DNA of 64,000 nucleotides, taken from NCBI GenBank assembly GCA_002633025.1, contig NMRB01000340.1, positions 65,028-129,027 on the forward strand, in the 5' to 3' direction. The DNA is from Notospermus geniculatus (taxonomy: Eukaryota; Nemertea; Pilidiophora; Heteronemertea; Lineidae). The position numbers and the translations under genes are program-made. The notes beneath the pieces were generated by a model. The model was not told the DNA's origin, searched no databases, and saw nothing but the letters and a program-made list of their open reading frames with translations. Shown here one piece after another: positions 1-10,935 of this stretch. Position 1 is the stretch's first letter, and every line of letters begins with the position of its first letter.

Positions 1-276
1 TGGAAAAAAGTCTCTTGAAAATAATAGCAGTGCTGTGGTTACTCATCAGTGTACCCCTGAAATGTACCAGAATGATCTCCCATCTCCCAACATTCAATCT
101 ATTTATCTTGTCGATTTCACCAATTAAACTGAATTCATCCTTCAGAGAATTTGATTACGTCCTTCTGGTTATCCAACATTGGGATTGCTTGGGATGTGGC
201 AGAGGCAAATTACACAAATTTTCACCCTTGTGTCATGGTTGATATTTCCTATTTTCTGGCTGGTGTTAACCCTTAA

Positions 277-561
277 CCTAATAGAGCCGCCTATTTTTTT
301 GCACTTTCCATCTGTAGCTTTCTCCACCCTGAACCGCCACGAAATGCCACTGCATTAAGCTGAATAGAGAACAGTGTAATGAGTCAAGGCGGTTTATGGC
401 GGTATCGGCCTCTGGAGACATGGTGGATTGTGGCACTGCCGGCAGTAATTGGTGATTTTGATTTCTACATCAGAGGTGATGAGGATTTTTGTCAAAAAGT
501 GGGCGTGGTCTTCTAGGCGGCTCACAGCAGGGCGGTTTAGGGTGGCATGGGCTCTATTGGG
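277..561. mobile_element. piggyBac-like MITE
   Basis: A 285 bp non-coding element flanked on both sides by TTAA (273-276 and 562-565). Its ends are inverted: CCTAATAGAGCC at the left, and GGCTCTATTGGG at the right, which reads CCCAATAGAGCC on the other strand. A TTAA target duplication and termini starting with CCY are typical of piggyBac. No transposase is present, so it would depend on a partner element. The class assignment is inference from ends and target site. Confidence 0.65.
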
Positions 562-3500
562 TTAATGAAGTTGAAGTAAGAAAAGGATGGTTGAAGTAAG
601 AACGACAAAATTAAAATTGAAATTATCTTGTGGAAGCCAAAACATGACAGGTGGGGGACACAGTTTCAGGATAAGGACATCCTGTAGTTAGGCCTACATG
701 TATCCTGATCAGGTAGCATTCCAGGCATTTGTTTGCTTTTCCTGTCCTGACGACCTGGTCAGTCGGGTCATTATCCTCAGACCAACAGTCATCAAAGCCA
801 CAGTTCCTAAAATTAGCCTCTGTCGGCTCCAAAATCGCTCATCAGTTGTCAAAACTATTATAACTACAACACTTAAAGAGAAAAACGTGTCATCCAAAAC
901 CAAATTGACCACAAATAAGCTAGTATTTCCTGTCCCAAATTCCCTTCTGGTTGTATTCAGATGGCACAAAGGTTCATTCCTCCATTCTACCCCACATCCT
1001 GATCTGGGCATTCGTACATTCGTACATTCCTAGAATCAACCAGGAGTGTCACCAAGCCCACACATTATCAAAACAATGTCAAACCACACTTATAGCCCCC
1101 TGCATGCTATAAACATTTTGGCTAACCAGATTGGCTTTTATTTGCGGAACAAATTCTCAGACAAATGTATTTAATACTAATAATAGGTATTAACCCACTA
1201 AAACCCACAGGATCATGACCTTTTCACCCTTAATTTAGGCCCATCGCATTCTCAACAATATTACCCTACCTTTGCTGAAAGTGTAAGCACTCAGATTGCT
1301 GCACACGTGACATAGCTTTCATTTCATAGAGCTGTGGTCTTGTGATGTATGAATAAGACTTTAGCAATCCAATTCAAGTTTCAGCAATATGCAACCTTAC
1401 ACTAAAGACAAGATATGAATAGGATAAAAAATATCTATTTTTGATAAGCAAGAAGTCAATCTCCAGAATTCACGAATTTTCGACCCCAACCGGGGTCTTT
1501 TTCTTTATTTTTGATAGGATGTGAAATAAACGAGCATAACCCATGCAATACCAGTGAAGGTACCAGGCCAACTATATGTTTGACATCTCAACAAACGTTT
1601 CCTTCAGATAATGTCAATGTTGTTGTCTTTCCAACTTCCCACTTCTGCACACCTACGAATACCTCTAATCACTTGACTATGAAAACAAAATGTCGGTCAC
1701 CCACAGAAAAAACATCCAGTTATGCGCTTCCGTGATCACCTGAAGTGAAAATCTTTGGTAACCGGATACAAAGAACAAAACTGCAGGTGCAAAATTTGTT
1801 TACATTTTCTTAAGATTTCATTTAGGATGTTACACTCATCTGGTTTTATGTGTTATGATTCTTGTAGAATAACTTCTTTGTAAATATGGACGTTTTTTTC
1901 TGCGTGTTACAATGAGGCCAGGGTGTCAGTGCCAAGTCAGAAATAACCAACAGATGTTAAAGTGCATATGACACAGCATTTAGAAAACTTCACAATTATA
2001 CTCCACTGCAAACGAGTACAGCACTGGTCAGATGAAAAACCCTTCTTTATTTGCCAGCCCTGGATTCTCTAGGTTAAAGCGAATTGATATTGAAAAAATT
2101 TGATTTAGAAATAGAATTTGAAAGGGGACAAATTTTTGGGAAAAAATGTAAACAAACTTCTCCAGAATGTCAACAAAGAAATGTTCGTGCATTCTGATTG
2201 GCTGAAATTTTGTGTTTACAAACACCAGCCAAATGAAAATAAAATCCGCTGTCAATTCACTTTAAAAGGCTCAGAGGCCCAATTCGTGGACAACTTCACC
2301 CTATGGAAGTCATGTCGGCTAATTTAGGTGTACCATAACTGTAACTTAACGTCAACATTATATCAACGACAACTCCCCTTTAAATGAAGTGTGCTTGTAC
2401 CGGTACCTTTCATATGATTCATAACTATAATGAGATAATGATGCATTTCCACCGTTGCACATGAGAAAACAGGAATCGTATTCACTTGAATATTTTGATA
2501 CTTCCTAAGTACTTCCATCACGGCATGTGACGATGAGTGTGAAAAAAACCCTGCACCAATTAATTGCCTGTTCACTTAATTATCTGACCGTCTCATTAAT
2601 TAGTTGACCTCAAGTTCTGATTGGTTAGACCTGATACGACACCCACGATTGACAGCAATGATGCAGATGTTAACCCACTGATAGCTAACCTTTCCTCACT
2701 TTTACCTAACTTGCCAAATTTGAATACCTCTATCTGTCCAAAGTTTTCTATTAATTTCTTGAATTTTCTTTACTTTCCTGTTAATTGAAATACTTGTTGT
2801 ATAACTACCATATGAAAAACTAGAAATTTCATTAAATTTTCTGTTTGTATTCCAAAAAATATGCGACAACTGCTGCTGCTTTTGTTGACATATTTTCAAA
2901 AAATACAGCATCCAGCCAACCCAGACCATATTCTCATTAATATGCGAGCTGCAAAATAAGTCGCATAAATCACTGAAGTTTTATTTGATTAAATCAATTG
3001 TTCCAATTTCTCCGTCCCCGTGCACCAAGTGTCTGCGGAATAATTTGGGTAGCACTCAAAACACGTCATAATTGCTGGCGGCCCCTGGCCTGGCTGTACA
3101 CGAAACCACTCAAGATGAAGCTCGAGGGGAACGTGGGTTGGCGAGTAACTGGGCACTTAGTTGCATCCTAAAAAGTGGTCTTTTTTCCCCCAGTGAAATT
3201 GATTACGGTGAAAAAATGGCAATAAAAATTGCCAATTGAGTGCTCATTGGAAAATCGAGTAATTTCATATGACGACTTTAATGGATATGGGCCTGCATCA
3301 AATTGAAAAGACTCGGAATAATCGTGCTCCGTCAGACATTGTTCTGCCTTCATTTGATTACTACAAGCTATGAATATTACGACGCACAGAATACGTTTAG
3401 GAAACCGCCCACAGTAAAATCACCAAGGATCATTTTTTACCTGTTTGGTCTTTTAAAATCAACTGATTTGATAAATAATGCAACTTAATGAAAGGTTTGA

Positions 3501-6080
3501 TAATAGATTTGTGTTCGTATTGGACAATAGTTAGGATATTTCTTTTCATTTCAGGCACTTAGAGGTACGGCATGTTTTCTTGTAGCGTTTTCAACATAAT
3601 AACTTTTACATGAATTTTCACGTAGGAAACAATTCTATGAAACATGCAGCCCAGTTTTCATCGTCTGATCTTGGTTTTCACGCGACAATCATAACTTTTG
3701 TCAACATCAATCTTGGTAGCTAATCTGAGTTTGTATTCATTGATCAAGATTCACAATGAAGTTTGCAATCGGTGAAATGAATAAAGGGTCACTTTGATTC
3801 TGGGGGCGTCGGGGTTCTGACTGTCAATTTTGTCAGTGTCTCCTGGGTTACTGGTCTCCTTCTGCCTTAGATCTTACCACACTCTGAAGGTCGCAAGAAG
3901 TCACAAAAATAAAGTCCATAAGTACCATAGAAGTGAGGATAGTTGAAAAAATAATTGGGTTTTTATTCCATGGGTTGCTTTGAATATCTCGTCAAAATCA
4001 CTGCTAATTAAGTTTATTTTAATGACCTTTTACGATATTTTTCAGGCTTGTTACGCTGATTTTCATTTAGCGTTCAATGATGAGAGTTTCCCTTGTATTG
4101 TTAAGAAGATTTATTTTCGGGCAGATCCTGTTCCCGTGCTTTATTGTGTCAATTTTCATATAATCATCTCCCTGGGGTCAAACCTTGCTTCTTTGCTTCA
4201 AATGTTAAGCTTTTTTGAATTGATTCTGAAATTTCAAACTTCATGATGCCGGAAGCTGTGATGATACAGCAGATAGTAACCATTGTTTCATGAAAACCCA
4301 CTCAAAAGTTGTAGCATCCATCGGGAGGAGTCTCAGAGGAGAGTAAAACTACATCCTTTCAAGACCATAATCATCTAATTTGGCAGGCCGTTTGTTTAAT
4401 AATTTTGATGAAGTTATCTTGATTAAGCTCTTTTTAGTTTTATGAACTTTGATTACAATCAACTGATTTTGAAAATTTGTGCTGAAAAAGCAGCCTATTG
4501 CTCCAGAGTTCCCCCTGGGCAATGTATTTTACTCATGGCGCCACTTCCAAAAATTGCATCACCCTGGGTCAGACCCGAAGGCAGATAAAGGGGCCCTGGA
4601 GGCTGCTTGCCATGGGCTAGTGTTAGTACAACAAACACATCACAGGTGGCGCCAGCAACTGAGAAACAATGAATTGAGCCCAAATGTTGACATATGTGTG
4701 AGAATAATGTCTGGGATAACCCGTCGGAAGTCGCTGAGTGATCAACAAGGGTTGTAAGATTGCCTGTGCATTGAACTGCTATTGTTCACCTTTTACGTGG
4801 TACGTTTCGGCTATTGAAATGTGCGGGTTCACCAAGGCCATTAACACTTTCCTCAAACGCGACATCCGATGGGTTTTCCTAGACCGCCACACATATAGTG
4901 CCTTTTACTGGCAAAAGTATGTCAGCGTTTGATCCTCATACCTTCTCAAAATGCCTATCAGGAGCTGCGTCTGACGGCCCTTTCAGATTCAAATTAGAAA
5001 AAGAACATGGAGGACTGAATTATGAGCAACTTTTCTTCTGTCTGGTTGAGTGAATGTCTTGGAGTAGCTACTTCAGCTATGAGATAAGGCTACAGGGGTT
5101 AATCAGTACATTGTCAGACAAATGGCTAACATTGACCCCTAAATCACCTGCACCTAAAACAATATCGCTCGATGCCTTATATGGTATCGGATAGTCAATC
5201 TAGCAGCCAATCAAATCATTTGCGAGACCAGGAAAAACAATATCAATTGTCAGAGGGCTCTTTTCCCGGCATGGTACGCCACAGTGGTCACAAATTACAC
5301 CCAAGTCTGACATCAGGGTTAGAGTTTAAATTTCCACGTCTTCTAAATTGATGTAGCGTTATTGATGTCACCCATGACACCATGTCAAAATGATCTCCAG
5401 GTTCATTGTTTGGGTCCATTGTGTCAGTTCTGATGGTGGCGTTCTGTCTGTGGTCTCTTAGCCAGCGCCAGCAGCTTGCCCCTGTGGCCTCCGGTCATTC
5501 AGACAGGCTTCCAGCCTGGCGGCTCAAATATCACCCTCGGGGAATAGCGGCTTATCATACCAGCATGTTCTTTGAGATGGATTATGTAGTTCGGGGTAGG
5601 GATTTATAATAAGTTTGTCTTGCTGAACAAAGGCTAGCCGCAGTCAAATCTTAGATTTATTTCAATATGAATGGGCGAATGCACATTGTAATTAAATTCT
5701 AAATTCAGTGGTTTTTTGACGTTTAGGGATTTCTTCTATAATTAGCATTTTTGGTCAATTCCTCTTTCAGTAATGAACATTGGAGCAAAATGTGGTTTAA
5801 GATGAAATATTTTGGGAAAATCATGAGTTTGTGTATCCTTTCATTGTGTCTTTATTACAGGTTGATGATGGACACAGAACTAGAGAATGATTGTACTTTT
5901 CACTGAAGTTCATGTTCTCACGACACAGACGCTATGTGACAAGTACATGTATTTGTTAAAGATGACTTTGTACCAGTAGACATGACTGAACATCATTAAG
6001 TCCCCTGGTGAAACTTTCCACGCTGAACGTGTTGACCTATTGATTCTGGAATCGCCGGGTAGCCATCGGTAATTGGTTAA
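562..6080. other. No gene recognised; probable RUNX intron
   Basis: Short unrelated open frames only (for example 698-1033 on the + strand and 709-1011 on the - strand). None matches a family I know or has convincing splice borders. Because it lies upstream of the last RUNX exon on the same strand, intron is the likeliest state. The Runt-domain exons were looked for by eye and not found. One small repeat fragment (1443-1498) is listed separately. Confidence 0.5.
1443..1498 (+). repeat. Solo arm of a fold-back element
   Basis: This ~56 bp stretch (GATAAGCAAGAAGTCAATCT at its start, CGACCCCAACCGGGGTC at its end) closely matches one arm of the inverted-repeat insertion at 48463-48643 read on the - strand. 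Only one arm is present here, so it is a fragment of the same dispersed family. It contains a small GACCCC/GGGGTC hairpin. Confidence 0.55.
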
Positions 6081-6409
6081 AAGGTTGGGGAGACCTGATA
6101 GGCTACAAGTTCATTTCACCATAAAGCTTTGAATAATAGCATCAACCAGACGTGGTAATCGACATGGGGTTGATAAAGTCAAAGATAGATGTATTAATTA
6201 TATAGGTGTGAGGCATCCCTTGTCAATTTCACTGAGAGTTGATCGCAAAGTTCTGTTGATTAAATTTGGATGGAATACGTTGTATTTGCAGAGATAAACA
6301 GCAACAGAGATCGGCTGAACTAAGATGAAACGCCACCTTGTAATTGGCAAGTCGATGAGTGTAAAATGCCCGATGGGGTGGATTTCCTTTTGACACTTAT
6401 CAGGCATGT
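6081..6409. repeat. 329 bp tandem duplication, unit 1
   Basis: First of two head-to-tail copies starting AAGGTTGGGGAGACC. It is nearly identical to 6410-6737, differing by a few substitutions. No coding potential recognised; the matching 69-residue open frames on the - strand simply reflect the duplication. Confidence 0.9.
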
Positions 6410-6737
6410 AAGGTTGGGGAGACCTGATAGGCTACAAGTTCATTTCACCATAAAGCTTTGAATAATAGCATCAACCAGACGTGGTAATCGACATGGGGTT
6501 GTTAAAGTCAAAGATAGATGTATTAATTATACAGGTGTGAGGCATCCCTTGTCAATTTCACTGAGAGTTGATCGCAAAGTTCTGTTGATTAAATTTGGAT
6601 GGAATACGTTGTATTTGCAGAGATAAACAGCAACAGAGATCGGCTGAACTAAGATGAAACGCCACCTTGTAATTGGCAAGTCGATGAGTGTAAAATGCCC
6701 AATGGGATGGATTTCCTTTTGACACATATCAGACATG
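6410..6737. repeat. 329 bp tandem duplication, unit 2
   Basis: Second copy, immediately adjacent to 6081-6409. It is followed by a G-run at about 6743-6752 and then unrelated sequence leading to the RUNX acceptor site. Confidence 0.9.
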
Positions 6738-7031
6738 GATCAGGGGGGGGGGCTTTCGGCCAACAAACCTGTAAAATTGACAGTGAAATCCTGAAATTTG
6801 GAGCAAATCATTGAAATTCACTGCAGATTTCAATGTGTCTAGCACAGTGCGCCCCCTCTGTTCCGATATCGTGGATCCACCCCTGCATATCTTGTGAGAA
6901 TTTCATCCTTGCTTTGTCTCATCTTTTTTCCTCATAATACCAGCCAGGTGTCTGTCTTCCTACAGGTTATCAAGGACCATCTTCACATCAAGTTATCAAA
7001 TTTTATCAAATCTTCCTTTCTGTATTTTCAG

Positions 7032-7933
7032 CTCTTGCGCCTCACCATCACCACCAGGCATCACACGATGGACACCTAGTGGAATCACGGGTATCTGGCC
7101 TCCACGGATCCGAGGTTTCACCAGCATCACGGCAAGAACTATCGCCGTCGGATAATCGTCAGCTGCAGCTGCTTTCTGACACAACACGAAACGAACGGGG
7201 AAATTCTGACACGCATCTCAGCCTGGAAGCTCGCCTTCCAATGGATTCCAGACTTCCAGTCGTACTGCCACGATATCACGCGGAATTGAGATTCACAGAC
7301 CCGCGATTCTCAGAGCATCATTTAATGGACCCACGACATATCTTTTCATCCACACCAAGTCTTTATCATGGTAGCTCAAACTCCGCTCTCCTGGAGCAAA
7401 GTCGTGCCATTACAACTCTACATCTGCCCGTCTCGCACAGTGGATACCCCCTAATCTCAGCCCATGGATTCTTCGGTTCAGCTAGTCCCCAGACATCTCT
7501 TGCTACAACGCCGTATCTCAATACTTCGCCATCAGTGTTACCGACCTCATTCCTATACCCGCATCTCTACAGCAACCCCTCAGCATCATCCTATCAACAT
7601 GACCTGTACAACCAGTTGCATCGTCATGGTGAACGAAGTGATGTTCGGCCCTATGAACTTGCACTAGGAGGCAGGAATAGTGACATTGCACGCACAGCAC
7701 TCGGGCCTTTGGCATCATCTGCACAAACATTACCAAATTCGTCACAGACTCATACCGATGATAGTTCCTCATCGAGCAGCAATACACGCGAAACTTCACG
7801 CAATTCCGAACAAACCGCAGAGAGTACAACCAGTACGCAAAAGTCAGTTCCAACAACACATTCATCAACACAGGACACAACAACAACATCTAGTTCATCT
7901 TCTCAGGATCCTGCCGTCTGGCGGCCATATTGA
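7032..7933 (+). CDS. runx: RUNX transcription factor, last coding exon
   Basis: This exon encodes about 300 residues of the C-terminal regulatory part of a Runt-domain transcription factor, a nuclear DNA-binding protein that works with CBF-beta. It starts after a pyrimidine-rich tract ending TATTTTCAG (acceptor at 7030-7031) with two bases of a split codon. It stays open to a TGA at 7931-7933. The last five residues are VWRPY, the Groucho/TLE co-repressor tail that defines RUNX proteins. Early there is a His run, then several DPR/DSRLP repeats (LPMDSRLPVVLPRYHAEL, FTDPRFS, MDPRHIF) like the SDPR segments of the RUNX activation and inhibitory regions, then a Ser/Thr-rich stretch (SSSSSSN, TTTTSSSSS) before the tail. 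A GTG-initiated reading from 7079 is only the internal part of the exon. The Runt domain must be encoded upstream. RUNX identity is well supported; which paralogue is unknown. Confidence 0.87.
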
Positions 7934-8507
7934 TTACCAAATTGCGTAATAACCAATTGGCCTTGTTCACATCGTGCTGGCCATATTGTATACTAACCCT
8001 AGTCCTCAAATTCCAAATTGGTGGATATAAACAACTGTATAACATGACTGAAAATTTTCGTGGCCATATTATTGTGAAGAAAGTGGATGACTTTCACACC
8101 TGTACCAGTTGCTTGAGGTGAAATCTATTTAGTGTATATTGTGTATTTATTTATTACTTTTCCATGGGTTGTGTGCACTTCCTCAGAAGTCTATCACATG
8201 TATCAGGGACTTGAAATCCCAATGGCTGAAAATCCTTGTTTAGTGGCCTCACTTGCCTTAGTTTCCATAACAAATGGTAGAACCACGAACTGGGATAATT
8301 ATTCAGTGCACCATGTAAATAGAGTGAATATTTTTGTCACTGCTATTATGATTCTCGAGTGCAGATTTGACGAAGTTGCTAAAATGTACTGCCAATGCCT
8401 GTGTCTTCTCTCAACTACCGGTAATCATTGCTTGTTGTAAAGTTATACACATGACGTATTCTTAAATATATTCGCCAGTGGCAGTTCGTTGAAGAGAATG
8501 AGCTTGA
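7934..8507 (+). other. Probable RUNX 3' UTR / downstream flank
   Basis: AT-rich sequence directly after the RUNX stop codon with no further gene. It presumably starts the 3' UTR. An AATAAA occurs at 8888-8893, but it lies inside a duplicated repeat unit, so I cannot say it is the one used. Confidence 0.45.
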
Positions 8508-8929
8508 TATGACTCTTTTGAATCTGTATTTTATGAAGTATTGCCTGGTATTCCTTCATTACTGTGTAAATTTTTTGAATGTTTGAGAACATTATCTTAT
8601 CTTCATGCAAAGAAACACTGATCAGTGATTGAAATTGTGTTTTTTGACTTCATTGTTGCATATTTAAGAAAGTGTGACATCAAAAGAGATTGGACACTCT
8701 TGAATAGCCGATGCAAAAAACTGTGTTATGATAGTGCCGAAAATTACCAATTGCACACGTGAAATTGAAATCGTAAACTGTGGTGAAAAACTGCATTTAC
8801 CTCAAAACAAGTCAAGTTAGTGAACATATTGAAAGCGACACCAAGAACATCATGGTTAAATCTGCTGTTACTTCACTTAAAAAATAGAATAAAACCACGG
8901 CAATCGAGAGTAAAATCTGCATGGGGCAT

Positions 8930-9476
8930 TGTTACAAATAGTTTTGTAAAAACATTGCAGTTTGTAAAAGGTTCACGTTTTATAAAACCTGTTGTTGCTT
9001 TTTATTAAATGAAATGGTCCATGGACCATGTGCTCACCGGGTTGGACATAATAGTCTAATGACAGAGGGAGGTACATATCAGTGTTATGAGCAATCTTAC
9101 CAAGTTTCAGATCCACAGCCCCAGCGGTTACGAAACGTGCCCTGCTAACGGAACACGACGACGACGGACGACGACGGACGACGACGGACGACGGACGCCT
9201 CCCCATCGTAATAGCTCACCCCGGTGAGCTAAAAATGTGCATTTCATGGAAATGGTCGATGACTGTTTTACAATTCTCGTTATCCGGTACCTATCGAAAA
9301 TTTTATGAAAGTGGGTGTTCAGTTTTACACATCTAGGGGTACGATTTTACAATTCACGTGCAGTGACTTTACGAAATTCGGCGAAATACAATTTTTTTAA
9401 TAAAAAAACAACAACGGGTTTTATAAAACGTGAACATTTTACCAACTGCAATGTTTTTACGAAATTATTTGTAACA
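8930..9476. mobile_element. Fold-back element interrupted by an insertion
   Basis: Inverted arms of about 68 bp begin TGTTACAAATAGTTTTGTAA and end with the complementary ATTATTTGTAACA. The copy in unit 2 (11364-11683) is about 320 bp. Here the interior is enlarged by the element at 9010-9232. Confidence 0.6.
9010..9232 (+). mobile_element. Short copy of the 145-bp-array repeat family
   Basis: The first ~70 bp and last ~130 bp match the ends of the 1.05 kb element at 33294-34346, but the central tandem array is missing. It starts just before the perfect 16 bp palindrome ATGGTCCATGGACCAT (9014-9029). It ends in a GAC/CGG-rich microsatellite-like tract and a hairpin AGCTCACCCCGGTGAGCT (9213-9230) followed by an A-run. 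The empty site is preserved in unit 2 near 11437-11445. There is no coding capacity and the superfamily is unknown. Confidence 0.7.
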
Positions 9477-10935
9477 GGCATACCATGGTGAAAGCTGCCA
9501 TGACCCTACAACTGGTTTATGAACATAGAATGAAAGCTGCTATGAGAGTGAAATCTGCATGTGGCACACACCATGAAAACTGCCATGACTTCAAAACTGA
9601 GTTGTGAACATGGATGAAACCATGTTAAATGATACCATGACTTCAGCACTACATTATGAACATGACTGAAATCAAAAATAGATGTCTCTTGTCTATTTTT
9701 GCTGATAATCTCCATAGCGCACACAATGGTGAAAGCTGCCGTGACTTCACAAATGAGGTTGTGATAAACTGACAAGTGGATAGGTTCCATCGCACTGAAA
9801 TCAATGCCAAATAGTTGGTAACAAAGTCTAAACTCCTAACTGCTAATTGATCACTAGAATAAAACTCGCAAGTACTACGATACTATCAGATGCATAACTT
9901 TTTTCTGTCTCCAGCGGCACTAAACTTTCTATTCTCTCCAAAGAAGCTTGATCTGTATCATCAGGTACGATCATTTTTAGGAAACACTGGTATTTCTCAT
10001 GAAATGATGCATTCTAAAGGTTGCTATGGTGATACTGTTGATGATTAAATCAATAAAAGAGACATGTGTAACTCCCTTTTCTAATCAATTCACATTTTTC
10101 CAACTTATGCCTGGTGTATGTATAGCAAAGTAGCAAAGTCAGGTATCCTTTTGAAAGAAGAATCCGATGCTGGTAATCTGCCTAATCCTTAGCTCTATCT
10201 TCTGAACTCCAGTGCCAAGAAAGAGCAGTGAATGGACACAGCATCCCCCACCACACACCATACACACACTCTCTTAAGCGGGCAGCACACCAGGAGAGAT
10301 GAGGGTGATATCGCGACAATCTTCTCACCAGCCACCACAGACTGGGTGATATTGGGCGATAATTGCTGGCGAGAAGATTCCACAGATCGCTGTCGGGCGC
10401 ACACATGGCGTCAACAGAGATCTTGCTTGGTGGTGATCAGATCACCTGCAATATTGCCTGGCGCACCTGGCTGTACAAGTTTTGACCATCAGTGCTCCTA
10501 GGCCTAACAAGTGGCATCACCCAAATATCAAGACTCCAACTGGGACTAAAGGTGACTGTATTCATAACCGACTCATGGCTGGGACAAAGCAAGGAAGTCG
10601 AAGCCGAGCTGCTGCATACCATGCTATTGACAGTACATTTTTTGAAAGAAATGTACATCACTTTATATTCAGATTCTTGGTTACCATTGGTGGAATTTGT
10701 GGGGTGGTCAGTGAACTAACTTTCAGTGGGGACATAGGTTAACTTCTGCTCCAAGTACAAAGATGCTGACTAAAAAAATGGACGCAGGTTTTGGCTCTGT
10801 CTCTAGAGTGAACACAAAGCTTCGACTTCTTGTCTCCTTCATCTAACTTTTTTCACCAAAAGGGTTAGTAGTTTTTATGCGCCAGGGAGACTTTGTTTAT
10901 CGATGCTCGGGATGATGTTGGTGAAAAAAGAACGT

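Larger units (their letters stand above)
8508..10935. repeat. Large direct duplication, unit 1 (2.4 kb)
   Basis: Head-to-tail copy of 10936-13147, from TTGATATGACTC to GAAAAAAGAACGT. It differs by scattered substitutions, small indels and a ~220 bp transposon-like insertion (9010-9232) absent from unit 2. It contains a fold-back element, a stretch of degenerate repeats of a GTGAAAGCTGCCATGAC-type motif (about 9485-9780), and a hairpin-rich segment around 10315-10380. No gene recognised. Confidence 0.92.

Noticed and set aside
698-1033. Overlapping 100-codon frames on both strands
   Set aside because: No domain, no splice borders and no composition bias; likely chance in a non-coding region.
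5406-5609. Possible upstream RUNX exon
   Set aside because: It has an acceptor-like CTCTTAG and a basic peptide, but nothing resembles the Runt domain or the GPREPR/RHRQK region, and no matching donor phase was found.
10182-10501. Duplicated 70-120-codon frames also found at 12257-12619
   Set aside because: Pairing reflects the 2.2-2.4 kb duplication, and the frames are interrupted differently in the two copies. The local hairpin AATCTTCTCACCAGC/GCTGGCGAGAAGATT suggests a repeat, not a gene.
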